From Marinobacter antarcticus (GTDB taxonomy: Bacteria > Pseudomonadota > Gammaproteobacteria > Pseudomonadales > Oleiphilaceae), in contig NZ_FRAQ01000001.1 in assembly GCF_900142385.1 (NCBI RefSeq), positions 434,001-498,000 on the forward strand: 64,000 nucleotides of DNA, given 5' to 3'. Position 1 is the stretch's first letter, and each line of letters opens with the position of its first letter. Made by a program: the position numbers and the translations under genes. Below the pieces are notes generated by a model. It did not search any database, was not told the DNA's origin, and saw nothing but the letters and a program-made list of their open reading frames with translations. Of this stretch, positions 36,623 to 44,583 are shown one piece after another.

Positions 36623-37129
36623 ATGACCTCCAAACTGCGCCCGGCATTTATCGACTTCGAGGCATCAAGCCTTGACCTGATTGCAAGCTATCCGATCGAG
36701 GTAGGGGTTTGTATGCCCGACAGCGCACTGCATAGCTGGCTGATTGCCCCCCACGTACTCTGGCAGGAATGGTCTGAAAGCGCAGAGGGGATTCATGGCA
36801 TTCCGAGGGCACGGTTATTGACTGAGGGCCATGCAGTAACTGAGGTGGCTCATCACCTCAACCAGCTGTTGTCCGGGCAGGTTTTCTGTGATGCCTGGAC
36901 GTTTGACAGTTTCTGGCTGTACCGGTTATTCAGGGCTGCAGGTGTGAAGCCCGGATTTCAACTGGAGTCTGTCTCTGTACTGCTCGATTCCCGGCAGGTA
37001 AAGCAGTGGCCATCTGCGCGACAACAGGTAATTTCTGACCTGGGCCTGCCTGTTCACCGGGCGGCAAACGATGCGCTGATTCTGCAAAAAACCTGGGAAT
37101 ACGTCAGTGCTTCAGAGCACGCGCTTTGA
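36623..37129 (+). CDS. DnaQ-like 3'-5' exonuclease family protein
   Basis: A 168-residue protein with the DEDDh exonuclease pattern: [10 protein letters not shown] (about 9-18, first D-x-E), [15 protein letters not shown] (about 88-102, third acidic residue) and HRAANDALI (about 150-158, His and last Asp). It is shorter than proofreading epsilon subunits and lacks their C-terminal partner segment, so it is more likely a stand-alone exonuclease of unknown substrate. It is divergent from queC. Confidence 0.8.
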   Translation: MTSKLRPAFIDFEASSLDLIASYPIEVGVCMPDSALHSWLIAPHVLWQEWSESAEGIHGIPRARLLTEGHAVTEVAHHLNQLLSGQVFCDAWTFDSFWLYRLFRAAGVKPGFQLESVSVLLDSRQVKQWPSARQQVISDLGLPVHRAANDALILQKTWEYVSASEHAL

Positions 37130-37223
37130 GAACGATCATCCCCAGACCATCCCTCAGGGTGCATAGCGCCCAAATGGCCCTGGGTATCTGTACGAGTTAG
37201 CGGCTACGGACTTTCCACTACCG

Positions 37224-37251
37224 AAAAAAAACGCAGCCAAAAAGGCTGCGT
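37224..37251 (-). terminator. Orphan intrinsic terminator on the minus strand
   Basis: On the minus strand ACGCAGCC-TTTTT-GGCTGCGT is followed by eight T residues: an eight-base-pair perfect stem. No minus-strand gene lies upstream of it (37252-37955), so it may end a small RNA. Confidence 0.75.
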
Positions 37252-37562
37252 ATAAAGGAGAGATCCATTGGACACCTGGCTGGCAAGTATCTGGATTTGC
37301 ACAACGTAAAAAAACGTGACAAAAGAATTATGAGGGTGCTCCCTACATCCGTCTGTACGCGTTTGCCGAAGCGCTCGAGCTATTGCAAACACTGGGCTAA
37401 CAGATACACTATTAGTTCAAATGAATCAGTAAAGCCGACTATGATCCGAATGATTCCACAGCACATGATGAACACCGCAGCAGATTGCCTTGAAGGGCAG
37501 AGCATGCGTTCGCGGGTAAAAGACATCTAACGGCTTTCGGTCAGTTCCCGGGAGCTTTTGCA

Positions 37563-37623
37563 GCAACCGGGGTAGCATCTCCGCAAAACCCCGGTTGCTC
37601 TCGGCTCCGGGGTTTTGTTTTTG
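37563..37623 (+). promoter_or_regulatory. Two mutually exclusive hairpins, attenuator-like
   Basis: GCAACCGGGGT (37563-37573) pairs perfectly with ACCCCGGTTGC (37588-37598). The overlapping AAAACCCCGG (37585-37594) pairs perfectly with CCGGGGTTTT (37607-37616), followed by GTTTTTG. The two stems share 37588-37594, so only one can form. The second is a terminator, the first an antiterminator. The gene at 37651 follows, with its Shine-Dalgarno at 37639. Confidence 0.65.
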
Positions 37624-37650
37624 CCGTCGCAAAACGACAAGGAGATCACC

Positions 37651-37923
37651 ATGAGAAAACCAGCGACAACGCGCGCCGCTAACCAGACCATGAACAACCG
37701 GCCAGGGCCCATCCGTCGCCCAGAGAAACTGCCGTTGCTGGATGCTATCTGTAAAAAGCTGAACCAGCGCGTTAACTTCGATGACGAGCAGAGAGTGCTT
37801 GGGGTTTACGAGCGGGGCTGGATCTTCAACGGCGTGCTAGCCACCCTGGGTACTGCGGAAGCCCGCTACGTTCGCGCTCTGGCTAGCCGCCACAACTCCT
37901 GGATCGCACGCCAGGTAGCTTAA
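37651..37923 (+). CDS. Small hypothetical protein behind an attenuator-like leader
   Basis: A 90-residue basic, soluble protein from ATG at 37651 (AAGGAGATCACC upstream). The N-terminus is rich in R, T, N and P, followed by a conserved-looking core KLPLLDAICKKLNQRVNFDDEQRVLGVYERGWIFNGVLATLGTAEARYVRALASRHNSWI. I do not recognise the family. It has no membrane segment or signal peptide. Expression may be controlled by premature termination in the leader. Confidence 0.7.
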   Translation: MRKPATTRAANQTMNNRPGPIRRPEKLPLLDAICKKLNQRVNFDDEQRVLGVYERGWIFNGVLATLGTAEARYVRALASRHNSWIARQVA

Positions 37924-37955
37924 GAACGCACGAAGGAGGAAGGAGCCTGAGCCCG

Positions 37956-38369
37956 TCAATGGTGCCGGTTCAGGCCCTGCATCATTGCCGAGTCGCCGCC
38001 ATGTACCACCGCATAATTGCTGACCACATCAAGAATCTTTTCCTGGGAATAGGGTTTGACCACATAACCGTTGGCTCCAGCGCTGATTGCCCGCTGAATG
38101 CTGTCAATAGAGTCATCCGCAGTGACCAGCACAATATGCTGCCCATCCCGGGCCGTCTTGAATGCCTTCATCAATTCATGCCCATCACCATCCGGCAAAC
38201 CGAGATCCAGCAGTACAATCTGGAACTTGCCCGCATCAAATGCCTTGCGGGCTGAAGCCGCATTCTCGCACTCTGTTACGTCAGTAGCTCCGGCCTTATA
38301 CAGCATCTCAACCAACCGCTCGCGCATCACTGGCTCATCTTCAATAACCAATACGATCAAATTACCCAT
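37956..38369 (-). CDS. Single-domain response regulator (CheY-like)
   Basis: A 137-residue receiver domain without an output domain: VLVIEDEPVMRERL (acidic pocket), phospho-acceptor aspartate in IVLLDLGLPDGDGHEL (about residue 57), VTADDS (Thr switch) and KPYSQEKIL (Lys). It lies downstream of the damaged hybrid kinase and of a small membrane protein, all on the minus strand, and probably belongs to the same pathway. With no DNA-binding domain it should act by protein contact or in a phosphorelay. Confidence 0.93.
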   Translation of the reverse strand: MGNLIVLVIEDEPVMRERLVEMLYKAGATDVTECENAASARKAFDAGKFQIVLLDLGLPDGDGHELMKAFKTARDGQHIVLVTADDSIDSIQRAISAGANGYVVKPYSQEKILDVVSNYAVVHGGDSAMMQGLNRHH

Positions 38370-38427
38370 CCTCTATCTCCTTTTTTCACCAGGCGCATTG
38401 CTGCCCGGAATCCTTGCAAAACCGCAG

Positions 38428-38853
38428 TTACCACGAGTCGGTATCGGTATGGCGGGGAAGATCCAACGGCGCATGCCCGGCTTTCGGGGCGCGGGCGATA
38501 TCCGTCAGATGCTCATCGGTGCGGGCAGCATAAGATTCCTGGTCGTCATCCCGGATCAGTATATTGCTGATACTAACAGCCGTTGAGTAAAGCGAGATTG
38601 CAATAATCAGCAGCACTGGCTGCACAAAGGCCACAAACCCCGGCACTTCGGCACCACCCGTTATGCTCAGCATCAGGATAATGGTCGGCCCCAGCACCAC
38701 AAACAGTGTCAGAGCAATAAAAAATACACTACGCTCCTTGTAGCGGCCAAGATCCCGGTTGGTAACCAGCCCAAGCACGAACAAAATATCGGCATAGGTG
38801 CCATACATCATGCTCATGGACTGATGTTCACGGTGTAACTGGCGCTCACTCAT
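38428..38853 (-). CDS. Small membrane protein coupled to the hybrid kinase gene
   Basis: A 141-residue protein with two clear hydrophobic helices (SVFFIALTLFVVLGPTIILMLSI and FVAFVQPVLLIIAISLYSTAVSI) and a polar, histidine-containing C-terminal tail. The start overlaps the kinase stop as ATGA, so translation is coupled. No family is recognised. Position between kinase and receiver gene suggests that it belongs to that signalling unit, perhaps as a sensor partner. Confidence 0.75.
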   Translation of the reverse strand: MSERQLHREHQSMSMMYGTYADILFVLGLVTNRDLGRYKERSVFFIALTLFVVLGPTIILMLSITGGAEVPGFVAFVQPVLLIIAISLYSTAVSISNILIRDDDQESYAARTDEHLTDIARAPKAGHAPLDLPRHTDTDSW

Positions 38854-41099
38854 TGGCCCGACCCTGTTTTACTCTGTGTTTGTTCACGCTCTATCATCTC
38901 ATCCAGTATCGCAAGTTCGCTGCGAACCTGGCTCCATTGCGGATTGGTGACTTTTACGAGTGCTTCCACAATGCCCGCCTGGCGGGTCATCACCGGATAC
39001 CCCATGGCGCCCGCAGAGCCTTTGATCTGATGCGTTTCAGCTTCAAGCACTGTCTGATCACTGTTTACCAGTGCCTGATTCATTCGCTGCCGGCGCTCAA
39101 CCAACCCTGACAAGAATCTGGCCGCCAGGCGACTGATATCGTCATCTTCATCAGCACTGCCCTCGCCGGGCGGCACAGGCTTCAGAAAACGGCCCAACAG
39201 CGCTTGCAGACGGTGCTCATCTATCGGCTTGTCCAGCACCCCGTCGCAGCCTACTTCGCGCAGTGCGTCGGTTTCCTGCTGATCGCCCGCCGTAAAAGCA
39301 ATGATTGGGCGCCGGAAACCCGCTTGTCTGAGCAGCTGAGTTGCCGCCACGCCGTCCATCTCCGGCATATGTCGATCCATGAGCACCATTTGCACAGATT
39401 CTGAAAGCGCTTTACGTACGGCTTCCGCACCCGAGGCAACGGCTACAACATCCAGGCCCAAGCGGTTCAGCATCCGCTCCACCAGCTGCCGGTTTTCTTC
39501 GTTGTCCTCAGCCACCAGCACACTGCCATGGTATTGCTGCGAAGCCTCGGCGGAACTGCCGGTACGAACCTCAAGGTAACGCGCAAGAACGTCATAGAAT
39601 CGCTGCTTATCGATGGGCTTGGCCAGATGTTCGTTACAGCCTGCCCGCCGGTAATCAGCGATATCCTCGGCCATGACATTAGCTGTCAACGCAATGACCG
39701 GTGTGTTCACCCCGGCTTCCCGCAGCGCAGCAGCAGCATCACGGCCATTCATCACCGGCATCTGAATGTCCATCAGTATGAGATCAAAATCCTCCCTGAT
39801 ACTCACCTCGAGAGCTTCGGTCCCGTTACCCACGTGCACAAGCTCAGCTCCGGTGCGGCTCACCAGCAAAGATACCAGGCGGCGGTTTACATCGTTGTCT
39901 TCAGCACAGAGTATCCGCCCGGAAAGGCGCGGCGCTACAACCATCGGAATGGTTCGCCGGCGCTGGCTGAGCTCCGACGCGTCCCGCAGGAAGTGAACCT
40001 GCTCCAGAGTACCGGTGCGAATCGATAACTCAAACTCGCTGCCCTCTCCATATGTGCTGCTGACACGAATACTGCCACCCAGCATTTCTGCCAACCGCCG
40101 CGAAATGCTCAAGCCGAGGCCTGTGCCGCCGTACTGCCGGGAAATAGCGGCACTGCCCTGGGCGAAGGGATCAAACAGCCGGCCAATCTGCTCAGGCTTC
40201 ATGCCGATGCCGGTATCCACGACCCGGGCAATCAGCACTTCCTGTTCGGGATCACAGCGGATCGATAGGGAGATCGACCCTTTTTCGGTAAATTTAAGCG
40301 CATTTCCACACAGATTGATAATAATCTGGCGCAGACGCGTCGGGTCTGTCTGAATGTGCTCGGGCAGCGGAAACTCACAGAGTATATGGAAATCCAGCCC
40401 CTTTTCCCGGGCCCGGGGTGCAAAGAACGCCCGGATCTCAACCAGCAGCTCCGGCAGGTTCACCAAGACTACATCCACATCCAGCTTGTTTGCATCGATT
40501 TTGGAGTGATCAAGAATATCATTCACCAGTTCCAGCAGGTGACGCCCACTCCGGACGACAGTGTCCGCGTTGCTGCGCTTTTCCTGGTCATCAAGATCCG
40601 GATCCATAAGCGTTTCGCCATAGCCAATGATGGCCGCCAACGGCGTCCGGATCTCGTGGCTCATATTGGCAAGAAACTGGCTCTTGGCCTCCGCGGAATT
40701 GCGGGCCAGTTCTTTCTCCAGTCGCTCCTGTTCCCGCTCGCGCTCAATGCGCTGGCGCCGGTGACTTTCCGTGGAGTCAACGCAGGTTCCTTCCAGGTGC
40801 GTCGGCGCACCGCCGGCATCGTAAGCCGTGTGGAGTGAGATAATAGCCCAGTGCTCTTCTCCTCCCTGGGTCAGATAACGTGCCTCCACACCTTTTACCG
40901 TGCCCCGCGCCTCCAGCTGCCCAATCTGGGGCGCATAAATGGTGAACGTATTGAGCGGCAGATAGCCCATAACCGTCAGGGCATATATACCAAAACCGAT
41001 GAGTGCCAGCGTCCAGGCAAAAAAGTAGGAGCGAGCAGCAGGGTTGTAATAACGCCAGGACAGATAGCTCACCACAATCAAAATAAGGCAGAGCAGCAC
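38850..41099 (-). CDS. Hybrid histidine kinase, catalytic part downstream of an in-frame stop
   Basis: The frame continues directly after a TAG (41100-41102); the next codon is GTG, so 749 residues can in principle be made from it. It opens with two hydrophobic helices of a 7TMR-DISM domain, then jumps at about residue 60 (APQIG/QLEARG) into the second half of a PAS/PAC domain. HisKA follows (His148 in MSHEIRTPLAAI), then HATPase (NLCGNALKFTEKG, DTGIGM, GTGLGLSISRRL), two receivers (DIQMPVMNG and DRHMPEMDG) and an HPt domain (THQIKGSAGAMGY). All catalytic motifs are intact. The abrupt PAS start suggests an internal deletion. Whether this part is expressed is unknown. Confidence 0.75.
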   Translation of the reverse strand: MLLCLILIVVSYLSWRYYNPAARSYFFAWTLALIGFGIYALTVMGYLPLNTFTIYAPQIGQLEARGTVKGVEARYLTQGGEEHWAIISLHTAYDAGGAPTHLEGTCVDSTESHRRQRIEREREQERLEKELARNSAEAKSQFLANMSHEIRTPLAAIIGYGETLMDPDLDDQEKRSNADTVVRSGRHLLELVNDILDHSKIDANKLDVDVVLVNLPELLVEIRAFFAPRAREKGLDFHILCEFPLPEHIQTDPTRLRQIIINLCGNALKFTEKGSISLSIRCDPEQEVLIARVVDTGIGMKPEQIGRLFDPFAQGSAAISRQYGGTGLGLSISRRLAEMLGGSIRVSSTYGEGSEFELSIRTGTLEQVHFLRDASELSQRRRTIPMVVAPRLSGRILCAEDNDVNRRLVSLLVSRTGAELVHVGNGTEALEVSIREDFDLILMDIQMPVMNGRDAAAALREAGVNTPVIALTANVMAEDIADYRRAGCNEHLAKPIDKQRFYDVLARYLEVRTGSSAEASQQYHGSVLVAEDNEENRQLVERMLNRLGLDVVAVASGAEAVRKALSESVQMVLMDRHMPEMDGVAATQLLRQAGFRRPIIAFTAGDQQETDALREVGCDGVLDKPIDEHRLQALLGRFLKPVPPGEGSADEDDDISRLAARFLSGLVERRQRMNQALVNSDQTVLEAETHQIKGSAGAMGYPVMTRQAGIVEALVKVTNPQWSQVRSELAILDEMIEREQTQSKTGSGQ

Positions 41100-41645
41100 C
41101 TACCCGATAACAATCCATTCCATAGCAACGTGGTAGGGAAGGAACAGGGACAACACAAAGGTGAGAAGCACTGACGAGATGCACATCTTGATAACCCGGT
41201 CCAGATCCATCGACCGGGTACGGGTTTCCAGCAGAGCGCGGGCCATCAGCAGGCCCCAGAACCAGGTCATGATGATCTGAAAGTGCAGGTATTCCTTGTT
41301 AAAGATCGCCGGGCGGCTGTCCAGTAACTGGATACCGTGAACCTGTTCGGTAGCAATAAACACCGCCGCCGATACCAGATAGAGCACGTAGTAGATATTA
41401 CTGCGCTCGCGAACCGAAACCGCCACAAACAAGTTATAGGCCAGAATAGCGAGCAGGCTGCCCAGCAGTGCACCCCGGACAACCTCATCCACCGACACCT
41501 TTTCAATATAGCTGTCTGGACTCCAGAGGCTGACGGGCAAGCGGAATGTGTTGGTATTGATAATACGCAGGTACACCGAGGTAACGCTGCCCGGTTCCAG
41601 CTGCAGCCGAAACTTTGGCAGCATCGAACTAAGGCAGGATTTCAT
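41100..41645 (-). pseudogene. 5' fragment of the 7TM-DISM hybrid kinase, ended by TAG
   Basis: The 181 codons encode the end of a DISMED2 extracellular domain (FRLQLEPGSVTSVYLRIINTNTFRLPVSLWSPDSY) and the first helices of a 7TMR-DISM module (VVRGALLGSLLAILAYNLFVAVSVRERSNIYYVLYLVSAAVFI). The frame ends in TAG and resumes at the next codon in the kinase gene. The signal peptide and most of the DISMED2 domain expected upstream are absent: sequence to the right reads as another gene's 3' end on the plus strand. So the gene is truncated at its 5' end as well as interrupted. Confidence 0.75.
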
Positions 41646-41907
41646 TCAGGCGAGAACCGACACGCTTTATATCAAGAGTTCGGACAAAGCAGTACTCGAT
41701 CTGAATCGTTATGACGGCATCAACCTGAGTGAGCCAAGCCCTGACTGCTTAAGGGTTGAACTGGATTACACGAACTCAGAGCTAAGAATATTCTATTCCA
41801 ATGGCGAGGCTGACCAAAGGAGCGCTAATGAAGCCTATTGCGACAACCAGCCAGACGACGCTGCGGCTATAATCTGGACAGCAGCGGGCGCTTCCCGGCG
41901 TCAGTAA
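41620..41907 (+). pseudogene. 3' remnant of an unidentified plus-strand gene
   Basis: The plus-strand frame reads like protein from about 41620 to the TAA at 41905-41907 (for example FIQARTDTLYIKSSDKAVLD, then DGINLSEPSPDCLRVELDYT). Its 5' part would overlap the kinase fragment and has no start. I do not recognise the family. It overlaps the end of the next minus-strand gene by seven bases. Most likely a deletion or inversion fused two broken genes near 41600-41645. The left edge is approximate. Confidence 0.4.
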
Positions 41908-42158
41908 TAGCGTCGCTCATCAAGATCACAGTTCTGCAAAAAACTTTTTTTGTGGTCAATCATCCGCTCATAGGCTGAAATCATAACGGCTACATGGGGT
42001 GCTTTGGTCAGGCGCAGAACTTCAATACGGCGTTCCAGCCGCTCTACTTCCGTGCTGACTTGTTGGTGCACGTGGCTACGGACACTATCGTGATGATCGA
42101 GCCGGACGTTTCTGACCGTGAAAGGGTATTCGTGGTGCGGGTATATGGGCTTGTCCAT
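41901..42158 (-). CDS. Small hypothetical protein
   Basis: An 85-residue soluble protein from ATG at 42156-42158 (GAGAGACACA upstream; ATG at 42168-42170 is possible). It is histidine-rich and helical, with a predicted coiled stretch VHQQVSTEVERLERRIEVLRLTKAPHVAVMISAYERMIDHKKSF. No family is recognised. It is divergent from the next plus-strand gene, and the 198-base gap holds no obvious element. Confidence 0.6.
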   Translation of the reverse strand: MDKPIYPHHEYPFTVRNVRLDHHDSVRSHVHQQVSTEVERLERRIEVLRLTKAPHVAVMISAYERMIDHKKSFLQNCDLDERRYY

Positions 42159-42356
42159 TGTGTCTCTCATCCATTGAGTGGCAGCAGTTCCTTTACTGAA
42201 TTTAATTTTGCACAACTGTCCGACAAAGCGCAACAAAATGAATAGAGTTTCACTTTTACGTCACAATTACGCAACAGACCCGGCACTCAGAGATTCCCGG
42301 CGAATCCGCTGCTATAGTTTCCCTTACTGTTTCTTTTTCAGCTACCGGGATTGTTT

Positions 42357-42701
42357 ATGAGCCAGACATCCGTTGCCGATACCCTCCGGGAATACCTTTC
42401 TCTGCTTGAACTGCTGGACGATGCTTACTGGGAAGCCGCCAGCGTCCAGCACAAAGACATGCTGTACGACATCATCAGTATTTTCAGCCAGGAAGTATCC
42501 GAGATAAACAAGCTCAGCACTCAGGATCACCACTACCCTTATGAGGTGATCACCGAAGGCATTCGTCGTGTTGTGCCCAAGCTGGAGCGACTGGACGAGA
42601 ATCGCGAGGAAGTCATTCAACGCACTCAGACACTGACTGACTTCCGGGATATTCTGTCATCCGTACTCGGTATTCTTGAAGCCCAGCTCAGAACTCTGTG
42701 A
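42357..42701 (+). CDS. Small helical hypothetical protein
   Basis: A 114-residue acidic, all-helical protein from ATG at 42357 (a TTG two codons earlier is the alternative). Sequence such as DTLREYLSLLELLDDAYWEAASVQHKDMLYDIISIFSQEVSEINKLS and ENREEVIQRTQTLTDFRDILSSVLGILEAQL suggests a helical bundle. There is no signal peptide or membrane helix. I do not recognise it. It converges with the serine hydrolase gene nine bases on. Confidence 0.65.
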   Translation: MSQTSVADTLREYLSLLELLDDAYWEAASVQHKDMLYDIISIFSQEVSEINKLSTQDHHYPYEVITEGIRRVVPKLERLDENREEVIQRTQTLTDFRDILSSVLGILEAQLRTL

Positions 42702-42710
42702 GTGGCCGCC

Positions 42711-43997
42711 TCAAGCGGCGACCACGGGGCGCTCACTCTCCGGGCGGAGCGGGAACTGACTGGCAATGGTATAGACGAACTTACCCAGTGCAGGAAGGTG
42801 GTGCCCGACAATGGGGAACCCGGTGTTGAGCAGGCTTACGGAGATATCCCGTGCGGCATCAGCCCAGCAGAGCTTGTTAATCAGGCCAACGTGGCCGAAT
42901 GCATAGCGGCTTTTCTGACCCCACAAGCCAACCGGATTGCCACCGAGCATCATGCCGGCACTGAAGCGCATGGGAATCATCATGGTACGGTCAATCTGTA
43001 ACGAGCCGAACTGCTGAATGGCACGACGAATGGTGATCTCACTGCAGATGCGCTTGCCGTTCCAGATGCCGCCGTTAAGCATCATCTGGAAGAACCGCCC
43101 CATTTCCTCGGCCGTACCGCACAGGTTGCCTGCTGGAATCACGGCTTCCTGAAAGCGGGGATCATTGGTTACCTGCTCCACGGTCGAGATATCACCGCCA
43201 AGCGCACGGTTAACGATCCAGGACACAGGAAAGCGCGGCCTGAGGCCGGTGGCGTAATTGGTGGCCAGTTCATTAAGGTTCTCGGGCTGAATCCCGTAAG
43301 TGAACCATTTCATTCCCATTGGCTGGCGCAGGTGTTTATCGAGATAATTTTCAATGGAATCGCCGGTAACCTTTTCGAGTACTCGCTGCAGTACATAGCC
43401 TCCGGTTATTGCGTGATACGCGACCTTGGCACCATTTACCTCAACGGCTCGGGCCTCGCATAGCAGGCGCCAGATCTCGTCCTGATTCCACAAAACATCA
43501 ATCGGGGTCTCGTTGGGAATAGCAGGAATTCCACCCCGGTGTGACAGAATCTGGTGTACCGTAATAGTGCGCTTTCCGTTTGTAGCAAACTCCGGACAAT
43601 AATAGGACACGGGATCCATCAGGTTAACCAGCCCCTGCTCAACCAGCATGTGCATCAGCAGCGCCGTGACCGCCTTGGAAGCAGAAAAGTAGCAGATGGG
43701 CGTGTCTGTAGTCATGAGTACTTTAGGTGTTCCAGCGGGATCATGGGGGCCATTACCGCTCGCATGACCAATCGCGCGATGCAGGATCTGCTCACCCCGG
43801 TGGCGCACAGATATCTGAATGCCAGGGTGCACACCAGTGCGATACAGGGCTTCGACGCTTTTCCAGATAGTGTCTACGGTGCTGGCGTCAACGCCGGCTG
43901 CTTCCGGCTTTTCGCCTGCAGCATCGCGATGAGTTACGGTAGAAAGATCCTTGGGAACCTTGCAACTGTGAAGTGCACGACGGGCTATTGGGTTCAT
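42711..43997 (-). CDS. Class C beta-lactamase-like serine hydrolase / esterase
   Basis: A 428-residue protein of the serine beta-lactamase-like (EstB, DUF-beta-lactamase) family. The SxxK nucleophile motif is CYFSASKAVTALL (about 102-114), the YxN-equivalent is VAYHAITGGYVLQRV (about 191-205), and a C-terminal FGHVGLINKLCWAD supplies the third catalytic element. No signal peptide is seen, so a cytoplasmic esterase or lipase role is more likely than antibiotic resistance. It is convergent with the preceding gene and divergent from ybaK. Confidence 0.9.
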   Translation of the reverse strand: MNPIARRALHSCKVPKDLSTVTHRDAAGEKPEAAGVDASTVDTIWKSVEALYRTGVHPGIQISVRHRGEQILHRAIGHASGNGPHDPAGTPKVLMTTDTPICYFSASKAVTALLMHMLVEQGLVNLMDPVSYYCPEFATNGKRTITVHQILSHRGGIPAIPNETPIDVLWNQDEIWRLLCEARAVEVNGAKVAYHAITGGYVLQRVLEKVTGDSIENYLDKHLRQPMGMKWFTYGIQPENLNELATNYATGLRPRFPVSWIVNRALGGDISTVEQVTNDPRFQEAVIPAGNLCGTAEEMGRFFQMMLNGGIWNGKRICSEITIRRAIQQFGSLQIDRTMMIPMRFSAGMMLGGNPVGLWGQKSRYAFGHVGLINKLCWADAARDISVSLLNTGFPIVGHHLPALGKFVYTIASQFPLRPESERPVVAA

Positions 43998-44109
43998 CGG
44001 GTACGCCTTGGTATTGGTGACTGTTTTTATTCGATCTTCGGGCTGGCCAGCTCTGAAGTTATCATAGACCGTTGAGCATCAGAAAAACCAACGATTTCAG
44101 GAGCAACCT

Positions 44110-44580
44110 ATGACGCCCGGTGTCGATGCGGTAAGTAAAGCCGGCATTTCTCACGCTATCCATGAGTACGAGCACGACCCCGGCAGCACCGAGTACGGCA
44201 ATGAGGCGGCAGAAAAACTGGGTGTTGATCCGGCACGGATATTTAAGACTCTGGTTGTCATCGTTGATGGCAAAATGCTCGCTGTAGGCGTGGTGCCAGT
44301 CACCGGAATGCTGAGCATGAAACTGATAGCCAGGGCTGCGGGCGGAAAAAAAGCCAATATGGCTGACCCACAGGAAGTGCAACGCCGCACCGGCTATGTG
44401 CTTGGGGGCGTTAGTCCCCTGGGTCAGAAGAACCGGCTGAAAACCTTCATTGACGCCTCTTCAGCAGCCTTTGACACTATCTACGTCAGCGCTGGCCGCC
44501 GCGGCTTGGAGATTGAGCTTTCACCCGAAGATCTGGCTCGGCTGACCGGGGGGCGACAGGTGCCGCTGCAGCAGGAGTAA
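44110..44580 (+). CDS. ybaK: Cys-tRNA(Pro) deacylase
   Basis: YbaK/EbsC clears cysteine mischarged on tRNA-Pro by prolyl-tRNA synthetase. The 156-residue protein has the family features GNEAAEKLGVDPARIFKTLVV, a conserved lysine in FKTL, and GYVLGGVSPLGQKNRLKTFIDASS, with the GxxxPxG block. CAGGAGCAACCT precedes the ATG. The antiporter gene starts three bases after its stop, giving a two-gene unit without an obvious functional link. Confidence 0.95.
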   Translation: MTPGVDAVSKAGISHAIHEYEHDPGSTEYGNEAAEKLGVDPARIFKTLVVIVDGKMLAVGVVPVTGMLSMKLIARAAGGKKANMADPQEVQRRTGYVLGGVSPLGQKNRLKTFIDASSAAFDTIYVSAGRRGLEIELSPEDLARLTGGRQVPLQQE

Positions 44581-44583
44581 GCT

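Larger units (their letters stand above)
37130..37650. other. 521-base region with hairpins but no convincing gene
   Basis: It contains a minus-strand intrinsic terminator (37224-37251) with no gene to its right, and an AAAGGAG site (37255-37261) followed only by poor starts. One short frame ends ...GAPYIRLYAFAEALELLQTLG at 37399 but has no start codon after its last upstream stop. A two-hairpin attenuator-like structure (37563-37623) precedes the next gene. The region may hold a small RNA or gene remnants. Confidence 0.5.

Noticed and set aside
37297..37530. 77-codon plus-strand frame with TTG start
   Set aside because: Composition is not protein-like, the start has no suitable spacing to the AAAGGAG at 37255, and no family is recognisable.
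42711..43997. Antibiotic beta-lactamase
   Set aside because: No signal peptide and the motifs fit the EstB-like esterase group; resistance is not supported.
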